The notes: generated from the letters alone by a model not told the origin. A stretch of 64,000 bases of DNA from Shimia sp. CNT1-13L.2 (GCF_024331145.1 NZ_JANDJO010000004.1:310001-374000), one strand, 5' to 3'; counted from the first letter of the stretch, positions 45,265 to 54,300 are shown. A program made the numbers and translations.

Positions 45265-45269
45265 ATGTT
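45260..45269. repeat. AACATATGTT palindrome between divergent starts
   Basis: A 10-bp perfect palindrome covering the comF start codon and lying 6 bp before the methyltransferase ATG. It could be a protein-binding site for both genes or chance. Confidence 0.4.
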
Positions 45270-45275
45270 CCGCCC

Positions 45276-46094
45276 ATGCAAACCACGCCTGAAATAGTCG
45301 ACCGAAAGTCGCTTAGCCTGCACCGATCTCGCGCGGATCGCAACAAGGGGATGTTTCTTCAGAAGCTTGCTTTCGATGATGTTCAGGATCGTCTGTCTTT
45401 GGTTAACAGAGACTTTACAAACGTTGCGGTTGTGTCGCCCTTCCCCGAAGTTTGGGCAGCGATTTTTCCCAATGCGCGTGTCGTTCCGGATACCGATCTT
45501 CTTGATCTGGAGCCAAAGTCATTTGACCTTGTGATCCATGCACTTTGCCTACACTGGGCAAACGATCCCGTTGGCCAGATCATTCAATGTCACCGCGCAC
45601 TGAAAAGCGACGGGCTTTTCATGTGCGTCACGTTCGGAGGACAAACCCTCACCGAACTACGTGCCGCTCTCGGACAGGCCGAAAGCGAAGAAAGAAACGG
45701 CCTTTCCCCACGCGTCGTCCCCATGGGGGAAATTCGGGATCTCGGAGCTTTGCTGCAAAGGGCCGGCCTTGCGCTTCCAGTAGCCGATTCCGTGCCCATG
45801 AAGGTGACCTACAAAACTCCCTGGCATCTCATGAAAGACTTGCGCGCGATGGGGGAAACCAATGCGCTTTCCGGACGCCTACGTCATCCAACAGGAAAAA
45901 CGGTGTTTCTCAAGGCTGCCAGCTTGTACGAATCCGAGTTTGGGGAAGATGGTAGAATACCGGCGACCTTTGAACTGGTGTTCCTGACAGGCTGGGCACC
46001 TGATGAAAGCCAACCCAAACCGCTTCGTCCGGGATCGGCTTCGACCCGTCTTGCCGAGGCACTTGGCGCAGTAGAAACGCCACTCAAAGATTGA
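45276..46094 (+). CDS. BioC/NDUFAF5-like methyltransferase-fold protein, SAM loop absent
   Basis: A 272-residue protein that aligns from memory with the alphaproteobacterial NDUFAF5/BioC group: DRKSLSLHRSRA and LQKLAFDDVQDRLSLVNRDF at the start, LVIHALCLHWANDPVGQIIQ and PMGEIRDLGALLQRAGLALP later. The glycine-rich motif I (DLGCGxG) expected at ~50-60 is replaced by NVAVVSPFPEVWAA. SAM binding may be altered or lost. NDUFAF5 homologues help complex I assembly; that role is inferred. The ATG at 45276 has no Shine-Dalgarno and may be leaderless. Confidence 0.8.
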   Translation: MQTTPEIVDRKSLSLHRSRADRNKGMFLQKLAFDDVQDRLSLVNRDFTNVAVVSPFPEVWAAIFPNARVVPDTDLLDLEPKSFDLVIHALCLHWANDPVGQIIQCHRALKSDGLFMCVTFGGQTLTELRAALGQAESEERNGLSPRVVPMGEIRDLGALLQRAGLALPVADSVPMKVTYKTPWHLMKDLRAMGETNALSGRLRHPTGKTVFLKAASLYESEFGEDGRIPATFELVFLTGWAPDESQPKPLRPGSASTRLAEALGAVETPLKD

Positions 46095-46149
46095 CACGAG
46101 CAGGCCAAGCACTAGGTCAGCGATGACGTTGAAGAAAAAGGGACATTTC

Positions 46150-47208
46150 ATGTCGGACACCACCGCAACCCGCCCAGAACACAGTCAGCCGGATCATCCA
46201 AAGGTGGCACGCGGTAAGGTTGGTGTTTTGCTTGCAAACTTGGGCACGCCGGATTCCTACACCTACTGGCCAATGCGCAGATATTTGAACCAATTTCTCT
46301 CGGATAAACGTGTCATCGATTACCCCGCATGGAAATGGCAACCGATCCTGAAGGCAATCATCCTGACGAAGCGCCCCTTTTCGAGCGGCGAGGCCTATAA
46401 GTCGATCTGGAATCATGAGCTTGACGAAAGCCCGCTGATGACCATTACGAAGGATCAGACCGCAAAAATCGCCACTTCAATGCACAAGAGTTTCGGCGAG
46501 AATGTCATGGTCGATTTCTGCATGCGCTATGGAAACCCATCTACCGAATCGAAAGTGCGGGAGATGGTTGCCGCGGGATGTGAAAAGATACTCTTTTTCC
46601 CACTGTATCCGCAGTACGCTGGCGCTACTACGGCCACTGCCAATGACGAATTTTTCCGCGCCTTGATGAAAGAGAAATGGCAACCGGCGGTCAGGACGGT
46701 ACCAGCATATTTCGACAACCCAGGATACATTGATGCCTTGGCGCAATCGGTTGAAGCGGCCTATGCTGAAATCGAGCAAAAGCCCGAGCTTCTAGTGGTA
46801 TCCTATCACGGAATGCCCATCCGCTACTTGATGGAGGGCGATCCCTATCATTGCCAGTGCCAAAAGAACACGCGGCTTTTGCAAGAGCGCTTGGGTTGGG
46901 AAAAGACAGATCTCAAGACTACGTTCCAGTCTCAGTTTGGACCGGAAGAATGGTTACAGCCTTATACGGTTGAAGAGGTGGCACGCCTTGCCAAGGAAGA
47001 CGGCGTCAAGCGCATCGCAGTTATTGCTCCAGCGTTCTCGTCCGACTGCATCGAGACGCTTGAAGAGATCAACGAAGAAATCAAAGAGAGCTTCGAAGAG
47101 GCTGGCGGTGAGGAGTTCACCTATATCCCCTGCCTCAACGATCAGGATGCGCACATCGCCGCCCTTTCGGACATCATCAAGGACAATCTGAAAGGTTGGA
47201 TTGGCTAA
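46150..47208 (+). CDS. hemH: ferrochelatase
   Basis: Inserts Fe2+ into protoporphyrin IX, the last step of haem synthesis. 352 residues from ATG 46150 (MSDTTATRP), downstream of AAAAAGGGA; an ATG at 46123 is also possible. VGVLLANLGTPDSYTYWPMRRYL, FPLYPQYAGATTATA, the catalytic His in VVSYHGMPIRYL, and CQKNTRLLQERLGW then TTFQSQFGPEEWLQPYT with FSSDCIETLEEI complete the signature. A perfect hairpin terminator follows. Confidence 0.97.
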   Translation: MSDTTATRPEHSQPDHPKVARGKVGVLLANLGTPDSYTYWPMRRYLNQFLSDKRVIDYPAWKWQPILKAIILTKRPFSSGEAYKSIWNHELDESPLMTITKDQTAKIATSMHKSFGENVMVDFCMRYGNPSTESKVREMVAAGCEKILFFPLYPQYAGATTATANDEFFRALMKEKWQPAVRTVPAYFDNPGYIDALAQSVEAAYAEIEQKPELLVVSYHGMPIRYLMEGDPYHCQCQKNTRLLQERLGWEKTDLKTTFQSQFGPEEWLQPYTVEEVARLAKEDGVKRIAVIAPAFSSDCIETLEEINEEIKESFEEAGGEEFTYIPCLNDQDAHIAALSDIIKDNLKGWIG

Positions 47209-47234
47209 AGCCGGCTCAGCCCCTCCAGAATGCG

Positions 47235-47265
47235 AAAAAGGCGGAGCCATCGGCTCCGCCTTTTT
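47235..47265 (+). terminator. bidirectional terminator after hemH
   Basis: AAAAAGGCGGAGCC pairs perfectly with GGCTCCGCCTTTTT around a three-base loop. It lies between the convergent hemH and small-protein genes and can serve both. Confidence 0.93.
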
Positions 47266-47286
47266 CTTTAGTAGTGTATCGTAAAA

Positions 47287-47463
47287 TTACGATGCAGCTG
47301 CAGCAACCAGAGCGATCAGGAGCAGCGGAACCCAGATAGCAGCGCTCGACGAGCTTGCTTCGGCTTCAACTACAGTCGGCTCAACAACCGGATCAGCCAT
47401 CGAACCAGCGAATGCGGTCGAAGCAGCGGCGGTCAGAGCAGCAGCGAGAACGAGTTTTTTCAT
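47287..47463 (-). CDS. 58-residue secreted or membrane small protein
   Basis: Starts at ATG 47463, five bases after GGAGG. A signal-like N-terminus (MKKLVLAAALTAAASTAFAG) would be cut after AFA; an acidic stretch (SMADPVVEPTVVEAE) and serines follow, and a C-terminal hydrophobic helix (IWVPLLLIALVAAAAS) ends the protein. The layout suggests a mature peptide of under 40 residues anchored by its C-terminus. I believe close relatives sit beside ferrochelatase in other roseobacters and are sometimes misnamed for it. Function unknown. The longer frame from 47520 is rejected. Confidence 0.8.
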   Translation of the reverse strand: MKKLVLAAALTAAASTAFAGSMADPVVEPTVVEAEASSSSAAIWVPLLLIALVAAAAS

Positions 47464-47609
47464 GTTATCCTCCAGATAAAAGCTTGCCGCCATAGTGTGA
47501 GGGCGACGACAAGCACCCAAGACTTACCTCGTATCTTTGTCTAAACCGCAATTCAGATCAATTGCAAACCCAAGATACGGATTCTCAAGGCCCAACGGCC
47601 AAAATGTCG

Positions 47610-48206
47610 TCAAATAAGCAACACTTGCGTGCCAACTTTGGCCAAACCGAACAACTCCGAAATATGCTCGTTATAGAGCCCGATGCAGCCATTGGACGAA
47701 CGCCGGCCAATCTTGCGTGTATCGTGTGTTCCGTGAATACGGTAATACGTCCAGCTTAGGTAAAGAGCGTGTGTGCCAAGCGGATTGTCAGGCCCCGGCG
47801 GAACATGATCGGGCCATTCAGGATTGCGTTTACGCATCGCAGGAGTCGGCCGCCAGCTTGGACCTTCCACCTTGCGCACCACCTTGGTGCGTCCCCGGCG
47901 TGTCAAATCCTCGGTCAACGGGACAGATGATGGGTAAAGCTTGTACGTTTCACCATCTTCAGACCAATAGTGCAGAGCGCGTGATGTAACATCCACCAAG
48001 ATGGCGCCATTTCTCAGATTGGAGAAATAAGGCGTCCAATCCAGTGCTCGAAAGCTTGAGATGTTGCGTACGACAACCTCGCTGAGATCACGCTCAACTT
48101 CGGTCGTGGAGGACTCGGTCTGTGCAAGCGCGGGCGCACCGATAAAGGCGGCACCAGCCGCAAGGAACGAGCGGCGTCCAAATCCTTTTGGGCTATTGTC
48201 TTCCAT
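47610..48206 (-). CDS. L,D-transpeptidase (YkuD family), copy 1
   Basis: A 198-residue periplasmic cell-wall enzyme forming 3-3 cross-links or attaching proteins to peptidoglycan. ATG 48206 (MEDNSPKGFGRRSFLAAG) follows GGAGAG; the RRSFLAAGAAF stretch is a probable Tat signal, cut near APALAQ. Catalytic block YRIHGTHDTRKIGRRSSNGC with the active Cys. The Tat-type signal and GTHAL lead-in fit the ErfK/YbiS group. Confidence 0.92.
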   Translation of the reverse strand: MEDNSPKGFGRRSFLAAGAAFIGAPALAQTESSTTEVERDLSEVVVRNISSFRALDWTPYFSNLRNGAILVDVTSRALHYWSEDGETYKLYPSSVPLTEDLTRRGRTKVVRKVEGPSWRPTPAMRKRNPEWPDHVPPGPDNPLGTHALYLSWTYYRIHGTHDTRKIGRRSSNGCIGLYNEHISELFGLAKVGTQVLLI

Positions 48207-48361
48207 TGTAGCTCTCCAAACCTCTTTGAGTTTTCTGTTCCGCGAAAGAATATTGCCTGAAAGCCGCAGTCGCAAATCAAACACATGTCATTTGGCGAAG
48301 TCACGCTGATGTGGGTTTTCAAGGCAACGGACGCTAATGTAGAGGTGAGTCCAAAGGAAAA

Positions 48362-48898
48362 ATGATGGGACGAGCAATGACGCGACTAATTGCGCTTTTC
48401 ACCGCCGCAGTAATTGTGCTTGCAGGCTGCGACACGACAACCGGCGGATCTGGCAGCACGCGACAGTATAAGATCTCGTCCAACAGCACAGCCAAAATTC
48501 AGTATCGCGTTCTCGACTCCATCAATGCGCTGCGTCAGGCTTCAGGTGCCCCTGCTCTCGAATTGAATGCACAGCTAAACGCAGCGGCGGCAACGCACTC
48601 TCGAGACATGTCCATCCAGAACCGCCCTTGGCACTTTGGCTCTGACGGCTCTTCGCCTCTGCAGCGCGTGCAACGCGTTGGCTACACTGGTCGTTTTCTT
48701 GGCGAAAACATCTCTGAAACCTATGAGACCGACATGCAAACCATCGAAGCATGGCTTGCCGATGAAGGAACACGTACGATTCTGCTTAACCCAGAAGCAC
48801 GCCACATGGGCTTTGCCTGGTATCAGGAATCAAACGGCAAAATCTGGTGGACACTCGTGACGGGCAGCCCGGTCGATACTCCGCAGGTTCACGGATAG
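48362..48898 (+). CDS. CAP-domain lipoprotein
   Basis: A 178-residue envelope protein with a lipoprotein signal ending in LAGC (Cys23) and a CAP/SCP-like domain (~50-170): VLDSINALRQASGAPALELN, AAATHSRDMSIQNRPWHFGSD with the conserved His, LGENISETYE and ARHMGFAWYQ...WWTLVTG. Bacterial CAP proteins are secreted and of unclear activity. Start after AAAGGAAAA; a second ATG at 48377 is possible. The last 10 bp overlap the end of the convergent transpeptidase gene. Confidence 0.88.
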   Translation: MMGRAMTRLIALFTAAVIVLAGCDTTTGGSGSTRQYKISSNSTAKIQYRVLDSINALRQASGAPALELNAQLNAAAATHSRDMSIQNRPWHFGSDGSSPLQRVQRVGYTGRFLGENISETYETDMQTIEAWLADEGTRTILLNPEARHMGFAWYQESNGKIWWTLVTGSPVDTPQVHG

Positions 48899-49383
48899 AT
48901 CGAAATCGGTGTCCCGTTTCGAACCATCGCGTAGATATCTTCCATTTCGCTGTTGGTAACGGCGATACAGCCGGCCGTCCAATCAGGTCCGCCTTTCCGG
49001 TTCTTCCAGGGGCGGCCATGGATGAAGATGTCGCCGCCGGGATCTTTTCCCTGTGAAGATGCGTAAGCTCTGTCCGCCGCATTTGGATAGGAAATACCCA
49101 GGGACAAATGAAAGGCGCTGTTTGGATTGCGACGGTCGATAATATAGTCGCCTTCGGGCGTACGCCCGTCACCTAGAATCGTCTTGTCACCTTCGGGTGC
49201 AAATCCCAGTCCGATGTCATAGGTTTCCAAAACATCGTCTTGATGCATCAGATACATTTTGCGGCTGTCTTTGTAGACGAGAATCCGCGTAACTTCTGGC
49301 CCGTTGTAAGTCTTGAACTTCGACGCACACCCGGCAAGGCCAACAAGACTCAAGATCAATAGGGCAACTGCGAACCTGCGCAT
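48889..49383 (-). CDS. L,D-transpeptidase-family lipoprotein, copy 2
   Basis: A 164-residue YkuD-fold protein with a lipobox LAGC (Cys19), unlike the Tat-type copy at 47610. RKMYLMHQDDVLETYDIGLG opens the domain; FIHGRPWKNRKGG and WTAGCIAVTNSEMEDIYAMV hold the catalytic His and Cys (HG ... GCIAV). DGRTPEGDYIIDRRNPNSAF is typical of the family. Likely anchored to the outer or inner membrane and acting on peptidoglycan. Tail-to-tail overlap of 10 bp with the CAP gene. Confidence 0.92.
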   Translation of the reverse strand: MRRFAVALLILSLVGLAGCASKFKTYNGPEVTRILVYKDSRKMYLMHQDDVLETYDIGLGFAPEGDKTILGDGRTPEGDYIIDRRNPNSAFHLSLGISYPNAADRAYASSQGKDPGGDIFIHGRPWKNRKGGPDWTAGCIAVTNSEMEDIYAMVRNGTPISIYP

Positions 49384-49467
49384 GGAAACGATCCTTTTGG
49401 GTGCTGTCTTACAGTGTTGCTGGTTTCGAGTACAGAAAAGGCTGGGGTTCCACGATATCGTGATGCC

Positions 49468-50682
49468 TCATCGAGAGAAGCAAGCAGCAAGTTCAATGTG
49501 TGTCGACCACCGAAACTGATCAACCACCTGAATCCAATCTAGTTCATAGCCCGCTTCAACCAGTGTCTTGGCGTCTCGGGCAAATGTGACCGGATTACAC
49601 GATACGAATGCAATGACCGGAACAGCGGACATCGCCAACTGCTTAACCTGAGCGGCGGCACCCGCCCGAGGCGGATCAACCACGGCGAGGTCATAGTCTA
49701 GATCTTTAGCCATCACCGGATTCCTGAAGAGATCGCGTGTTTCCGTCGTCACTCTCTTCAAACCTTGTGACTTACGCCAACCCTGATCCAGCGCCTCCAT
49801 CATCGGGCGCGCACCTTCGACAGCGTGCATCTCATGTCTCAAGGCCAAGGGCAGCGTGAAGGTGCCGCAGCCGGCAAACAAATCGACGCCCTTGCGCCCA
49901 GCGCCTTCAATCGCGCTTTCGACCGCGGCCAAAAGCGCCTTTTCACCTTCATCCGTAGCCTGGAGAAATGCTCCTGCCGGAGGAACGACCTGAGCCTGAC
50001 CGAAATTTTGACTGGCCGCGTGTCTCGCGGCAACAACTTCACCATCCCAGCTCAATCGCGCCAGCTTATGGCGTTCTGTTTCCTGGGCGAGCAGGTTTTG
50101 CAGCGGACCATCAAGGGGTTTGCCGCCGGTTACGGCGACGTCCAGCCCATTGGCGGAGACGGCAACCGTCACACTCATCTCGCCCTTGCGACTCCCGCCA
50201 ACAATGGCAAGCTCTTTCAACGCTGCAATACCGTCGCGAAGTTGCGGCAACAGCAACTGACACTCTGGAATTTCGGTTATCACATCGCTGCTACGGGCAT
50301 GAAACCCAACGGTTGCGCCCTTTTTCGTACGGCGAGCCGAGAAAACCGCCCTGCGCCGGGACATGGGGGAAGACGTTTGGATTGGATGAAACTCTGCTTC
50401 CAGTCCCTGAGCTGCAAGAGCCTGCCTCACCACATCGGTTTTCCAATCGGCAACAAAAGAGTCGCTTGCATGTTGCAGCTGGCACCCTCCGCAGCTGCGA
50501 AAATGGCGGCAGGGCGCTTTTACCCGATCAGAGGAGGGCTCAACGACTTTGACGTTTTCCAGACGGCTTCCAACGAGTTCCCCGGAAACGATCTCGCCGG
50601 GAAGTGTCAGCGGCGCGTATACAGGACCTTCAGCAATACCATCGCCGTGATGGCCCAGACGTTCGATCTTGTACTCTGTCAT
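49468..50682 (-). CDS. class I SAM-dependent RNA (uracil-5-) methyltransferase
   Basis: A 404-residue TrmA/RlmD-family enzyme that makes m5U in rRNA or tRNA. Start ATG 50682, one base after the ABC exporter stop; an ATG at 50706 would overlap that gene. Short TRAM-like N-terminus (LGHHGDGIAEGPVYAPLTLP), iron-sulfur cysteines CRHFRSCGGCQLQH, SAM motif GVDLFAGCGTFTLPLA, VDPPRAG and the catalytic Cys in FVSCNPVTFARDA. Which RNA is modified cannot be read. Last gene of the hslO operon. Confidence 0.93.
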   Translation of the reverse strand: MTEYKIERLGHHGDGIAEGPVYAPLTLPGEIVSGELVGSRLENVKVVEPSSDRVKAPCRHFRSCGGCQLQHASDSFVADWKTDVVRQALAAQGLEAEFHPIQTSSPMSRRRAVFSARRTKKGATVGFHARSSDVITEIPECQLLLPQLRDGIAALKELAIVGGSRKGEMSVTVAVSANGLDVAVTGGKPLDGPLQNLLAQETERHKLARLSWDGEVVAARHAASQNFGQAQVVPPAGAFLQATDEGEKALLAAVESAIEGAGRKGVDLFAGCGTFTLPLALRHEMHAVEGARPMMEALDQGWRKSQGLKRVTTETRDLFRNPVMAKDLDYDLAVVDPPRAGAAAQVKQLAMSAVPVIAFVSCNPVTFARDAKTLVEAGYELDWIQVVDQFRWSTHIELAACFSR

Positions 50683-50683
50683 T

Positions 50684-52534
50684 TCATCCGTTTTCGTCTT
50701 CTTCACCTTCTATGCTGATAAACCCGCCTGACTGCCGCTCCCAGAAACGTGCATAAAGGCCATTGTTGTTCAGCAACTCGTCGTGTGAGCCTTCTTCAAC
50801 GATTTGTCCATCGTCCAGCACAAGAATTCTGTCCATTTTGGCGATGGTCGAAAGGCGATGCGCAATCGCAATTACGGTTTTGCCTTCCATCATGCCGTAG
50901 AGCGTTTCCTGAATGGCGGCTTCAATTTCGGAATCCAGAGCGCTTGTCGCTTCGTCCAGGATCAGGATTGGTGCGTCTTTCAGGATCACGCGGGCCAATG
51001 AAATGCGCTGCCGCTGGCCGCCGGAGAGTTTAACACCACGCTCACCAACCTTGGCCTCATACCCGCCCTGCCCGCCGGGATCACGCAGGTCCATGATAAA
51101 GTCATGCGCCTCCGCCTTTTTCGCCGCCTCGATCATCTCGCTTTCTGTTGCATCAGGCCGGCCATAGAGAATGTTCTCCCTTATGGAGCGGTGCAAAAGC
51201 GCGCTGTCTTGCTGCACCATGCCAATCTGATCTCGCAAAGAGTTCTGCGAAACGCGCCCGATGTCCTGTCCATCGATGAGAACTCTGCCCTCTTCCGCAT
51301 CGTAAAACCGTAGGAGCAATTTAACCAAAGTGGATTTTCCGGCTCCGGACCGCCCAATCAATCCAACTTTCTCTCCCGGTTGAACCTTCAAAGAAACCGA
51401 ATTCAAACCTCCCGCGCCTCGGCCATAGTGATGGGACAGGTTCTCTATTTCGATTTGGCCGTCTTCGACCTTGAGATCAGGGGCACCCGGCACATCAACA
51501 AGCGAAATCGGCTGGGCGATGGTTTCCATACCTTCTGCCACAACACCCAATTGGCGGAAGAAACTGGTCAACGCCCACATGATCCAACCCGTCATCGCGT
51601 TCAACCGAAGCGTCAGAGCAGTCGCCGCAGCTACAATACCAACACTGGCCGTGCCTTGAGACCACAGCCATATCGCCCATCCAACAACGGCAACAATCAG
51701 AACCCCGTTCAGAAGCACGAGAACCACATCCATGACGGTGTAGATACGCATCTCGGCCTGGAACGTTTCGCGGGCGTATTCGATCGACTCCTTGGCATAG
51801 TCCATCTCGCGCTCATCATGTGAGAACAGCTTGACCGAATGGATATTCGTGTAGGCGTCAACAACGCGGCCTGTAACCTGCGATCTCGCATCAGAGGCGC
51901 GCTGAGACGCAGGCCCAACTCGCTGGATCGTCCAGCGCACAAGAAGCCCGTAAAGAAAGACCCACCCAAGCATCGGCAGAACAAGTCTGGGGTCGCTATC
52001 CGCCAACAGGATCGCCGCGCCCACAAAGTAGGCTATCGAGAATGTAATGGCGTCGAACACCTGAAAGACCGCTTCGCCAGCTGCTGGCGGGGTCTGCATG
52101 ATCCGGTTCGCAATGCGCCCCGCAAAATCACCTTCGAACCAACCAACCGACTGGCGCAGAACATGTTTATGCGCACGGTACCGGATTAACGTGCCAAAGT
52201 TCGGCATGACCGCATTGTTGAGAAGCAGAACATCAATTGCCTGAAGCAACGGGCGAAACAGAAGGATCGCCAGGCCAACAACAACAAGTTCGAAGCCGTG
52301 AACACTCCAGAACTGCGCCGGATCACCGGACAGCAAATCGACAATACGACCCATATATCCGATCAGGATGATCTCGACCGCGGCAACAATGATCGACATG
52401 AGCGTTGCAAGCGCAAAGAGCTTTTTGAAAGGCTGAGAGTATTCCCAGAGAAACGGGAACAGCTTGCGAGAAGGCGTATCACTGTCCTCATAGGCACAGT
52501 ACGGATCAACGAGGTTCTCGAAAAACCTGAACAT
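50684..52534 (-). CDS. ABC exporter, fused permease-ATPase
   Basis: A 616-residue half-transporter of the MsbA/ABCB type that works as a dimer. Residues ~30-340 carry six membrane helices; the ATPase has Walker A GRSGAGKSTLVK, Q-loop region IGMVQQDSALLHRSI, signature KLSGGQRQRISLARV and Walker B ILILDEATSALD. An acidic C-terminal tail (EGEEDENG). Substrate unknown. It is 18 bp after cca and one base ahead of the methyltransferase. Confidence 0.93.
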   Translation of the reverse strand: MFRFFENLVDPYCAYEDSDTPSRKLFPFLWEYSQPFKKLFALATLMSIIVAAVEIILIGYMGRIVDLLSGDPAQFWSVHGFELVVVGLAILLFRPLLQAIDVLLLNNAVMPNFGTLIRYRAHKHVLRQSVGWFEGDFAGRIANRIMQTPPAAGEAVFQVFDAITFSIAYFVGAAILLADSDPRLVLPMLGWVFLYGLLVRWTIQRVGPASQRASDARSQVTGRVVDAYTNIHSVKLFSHDEREMDYAKESIEYARETFQAEMRIYTVMDVVLVLLNGVLIVAVVGWAIWLWSQGTASVGIVAAATALTLRLNAMTGWIMWALTSFFRQLGVVAEGMETIAQPISLVDVPGAPDLKVEDGQIEIENLSHHYGRGAGGLNSVSLKVQPGEKVGLIGRSGAGKSTLVKLLLRFYDAEEGRVLIDGQDIGRVSQNSLRDQIGMVQQDSALLHRSIRENILYGRPDATESEMIEAAKKAEAHDFIMDLRDPGGQGGYEAKVGERGVKLSGGQRQRISLARVILKDAPILILDEATSALDSEIEAAIQETLYGMMEGKTVIAIAHRLSTIAKMDRILVLDDGQIVEEGSHDELLNNNGLYARFWERQSGGFISIEGEEDENG

Positions 52535-52552
52535 GAAACAATCTCTCGATAG

Positions 52553-53707
52553 TTAAATTTCGAGAAGCGCCTCACGATCCAGTTTAAAATTGGACTCAAT
52601 CCAGCGACGCTCCAAATCCTTGAGCTTTTGCCCCAAGGTGGGGCCAGAATACGCAGGCATCAAGTCTTTCGGCTTGATCGGAAACACAGCGGCCACACCC
52701 TGTTGGATTTCTGCAAGCAATGACGTGTCCAGAGGCATCTCCAACAAAGCGCATCGCAGAACCATAACAGAGGCCGCAAATGACTCGCCAAATCGGTATC
52801 CGAGCTCGGCAAGTGAGCGAGCGCTTCCGGTTTCTTCCCGCAATTCCCCAACAAGACGCTGCTGTTTCTTGGAAAGGCGCAGACCGTCGCCAAGATTTTC
52901 GCCACCCAAGGCTGCAAGCCGGCGCATCGGGTCGGGTTCAAGCCCGAACAACTCCTCGAAATGCACCAAGGGCGCGATTGGCTTGATCTCGGCGCCGTCG
53001 ATGACCCTCATCAGCGCACCGCTTGCGTTCATTGCGGCCAAGGCCGGTGCGGGATCCTTTGCGCTCAAGAGTTTTACGCATTCAGCGCCAACTCGCTCCT
53101 TTGACAGGCTGTCGATTCCATCAACATTCGCTGCGATCGCTGCGAGGGCTTCGGCGTCCATGCCTTCTTCGGGATTGCCGTACCAAGCGTGAAACCGAAA
53201 GAACCGCAGAATTCGTAAATAATCTTCGCGAATGCGCTGATCGGCATCATCAATGAATCGCAGCTTTCGGGCGTCTAGGTCTTTCAATCCCCCCAGGGGA
53301 TCAAAGACGATCCCGCTGGCATCCGCGTAAAGCGCATTCATGGTGAAATCACGGCGGTGCGCATCGTCTTCTACATGTTTGGAAAACGCGACAACCGCCC
53401 GACGACCGTCAGTCTCAACATCTTTGCGGAAAGTGGTAATTTCATGGGGAACGTGGCCGGAAACAACCGTGATCGTACCATGTTCAATCCCGGTTGGAAT
53501 CGCGTTTAGCCCAGCGCCAGCGGCAAGTTCCATAACGATCTTGGGCAAAGCGTCGGTCGAAATATCGATGTCGTTGACCTCTGCGCCAATCAACGCGTTG
53601 CGCACGCAGCCGCCCACAAACAGTGCTTGGTACCCGGCGTTGGTGAGCATCTTGCACACGGCTTGCGTATGCTCGTTCTCCAGCCAGGAACCAGATACCC
53701 GGATCAC
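52553..53707 (-). CDS. cca: CCA tRNA nucleotidyltransferase / poly(A) polymerase family
   Basis: Class II nucleotidyltransferase, 384 residues, that builds or repairs the 3' CCA of tRNA. FVGGCVRNALIGAEVNDIDI holds the catalytic Asp pair; RRDFTMNALYAD and RIREDYLRILRFFRFHAWYG follow. I start it at GTG 53707, whose GTGA overlaps the upstream Nudix stop and which has AAAGGA seven bases ahead. The longer frame to 53812 is inside the Nudix gene. Poly(A) polymerase activity cannot be excluded by sequence. Confidence 0.93.
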   Translation of the reverse strand: MIRVSGSWLENEHTQAVCKMLTNAGYQALFVGGCVRNALIGAEVNDIDISTDALPKIVMELAAGAGLNAIPTGIEHGTITVVSGHVPHEITTFRKDVETDGRRAVVAFSKHVEDDAHRRDFTMNALYADASGIVFDPLGGLKDLDARKLRFIDDADQRIREDYLRILRFFRFHAWYGNPEEGMDAEALAAIAANVDGIDSLSKERVGAECVKLLSAKDPAPALAAMNASGALMRVIDGAEIKPIAPLVHFEELFGLEPDPMRRLAALGGENLGDGLRLSKKQQRLVGELREETGSARSLAELGYRFGESFAASVMVLRCALLEMPLDTSLLAEIQQGVAAVFPIKPKDLMPAYSGPTLGQKLKDLERRWIESNFKLDREALLEI

Positions 53708-54300
53708 GCTTCCATCCTTTCGGCAAGACCGCGCAGAATGCGCGCCGTCGCCCCCCAGATGTAATAGGGGCCAAAGGGAACCGTAAAGTAATGACGCCTC
53801 TGTCCGCGCCATCGCCGCGATTGAATCGAGTACCGACCGGATTGAACAAGGTGGGACAGAGGAACCGAAAACACCTCATCCACTTCGCCCGGTTCTGGAG
53901 TGACAACAAACCGGGAAGTCACGTGCGCGACAACGGGAGTCACGGAAAATCCTGTGACTGTCTCGTGGCAGGGAAGTGTACCGAGAACCTCTACGATATC
54001 AGGAGGCAGCCCGATTTCTTCATGTGCTTCCCGCAAGGCAGCGGCCGTGACGTCCGCATCTCCCTCATCCTTCTTGCCGCCCGGAAAGGCGATTTGACCC
54101 GGATGATGTTTGAGATGAGACGCGCGCTTGGTCAGGATCACGCGCGGCTCGCCCTGTTGCATTTCTATAGGAACAAGCACACCAGCAGGCCGCAGCTTGC
54201 GCCCCGCCGGCAAGACAACATCTGGATTGAGATCAAAATCCGAAGACTCGCCGCTTTCACGAGCAAGGGCCCGTTTCAGTGGAATTAGCGGGTCACTCAC
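53704..54300 (-). CDS. CoA pyrophosphatase-type Nudix hydrolase
   Basis: A 198-residue Nudix enzyme. The UPF0035-like sequence LTKRASHLKHHPGQIAFPGG precedes the Nudix box GGKKDEGDADVTAAALREA continuing to HEEIGL, the pattern of NudL/PCD1 CoA diphosphatases. I start at GTG 54300 (VSDPLIPLK), which overlaps the hslO stop by eight bases and has GGAAGAG seven bases upstream; an ATG at 54342 would overlap more. Overlaps cca by four bases. Confidence 0.88.
   Translation of the reverse strand: MSDPLIPLKRALARESGESSDFDLNPDVVLPAGRKLRPAGVLVPIEMQQGEPRVILTKRASHLKHHPGQIAFPGGKKDEGDADVTAAALREAHEEIGLPPDIVEVLGTLPCHETVTGFSVTPVVAHVTSRFVVTPEPGEVDEVFSVPLSHLVQSGRYSIQSRRWRGQRRHYFTVPFGPYYIWGATARILRGLAERMEA
53715..53720 (-). 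promoter_or_regulatory. ribosome-binding site deciding the cca GTG start
   Basis: AAAGGA on the minus strand, seven bases before GTG 53707, inside the last codons of the upstream Nudix gene. Confidence 0.7.
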
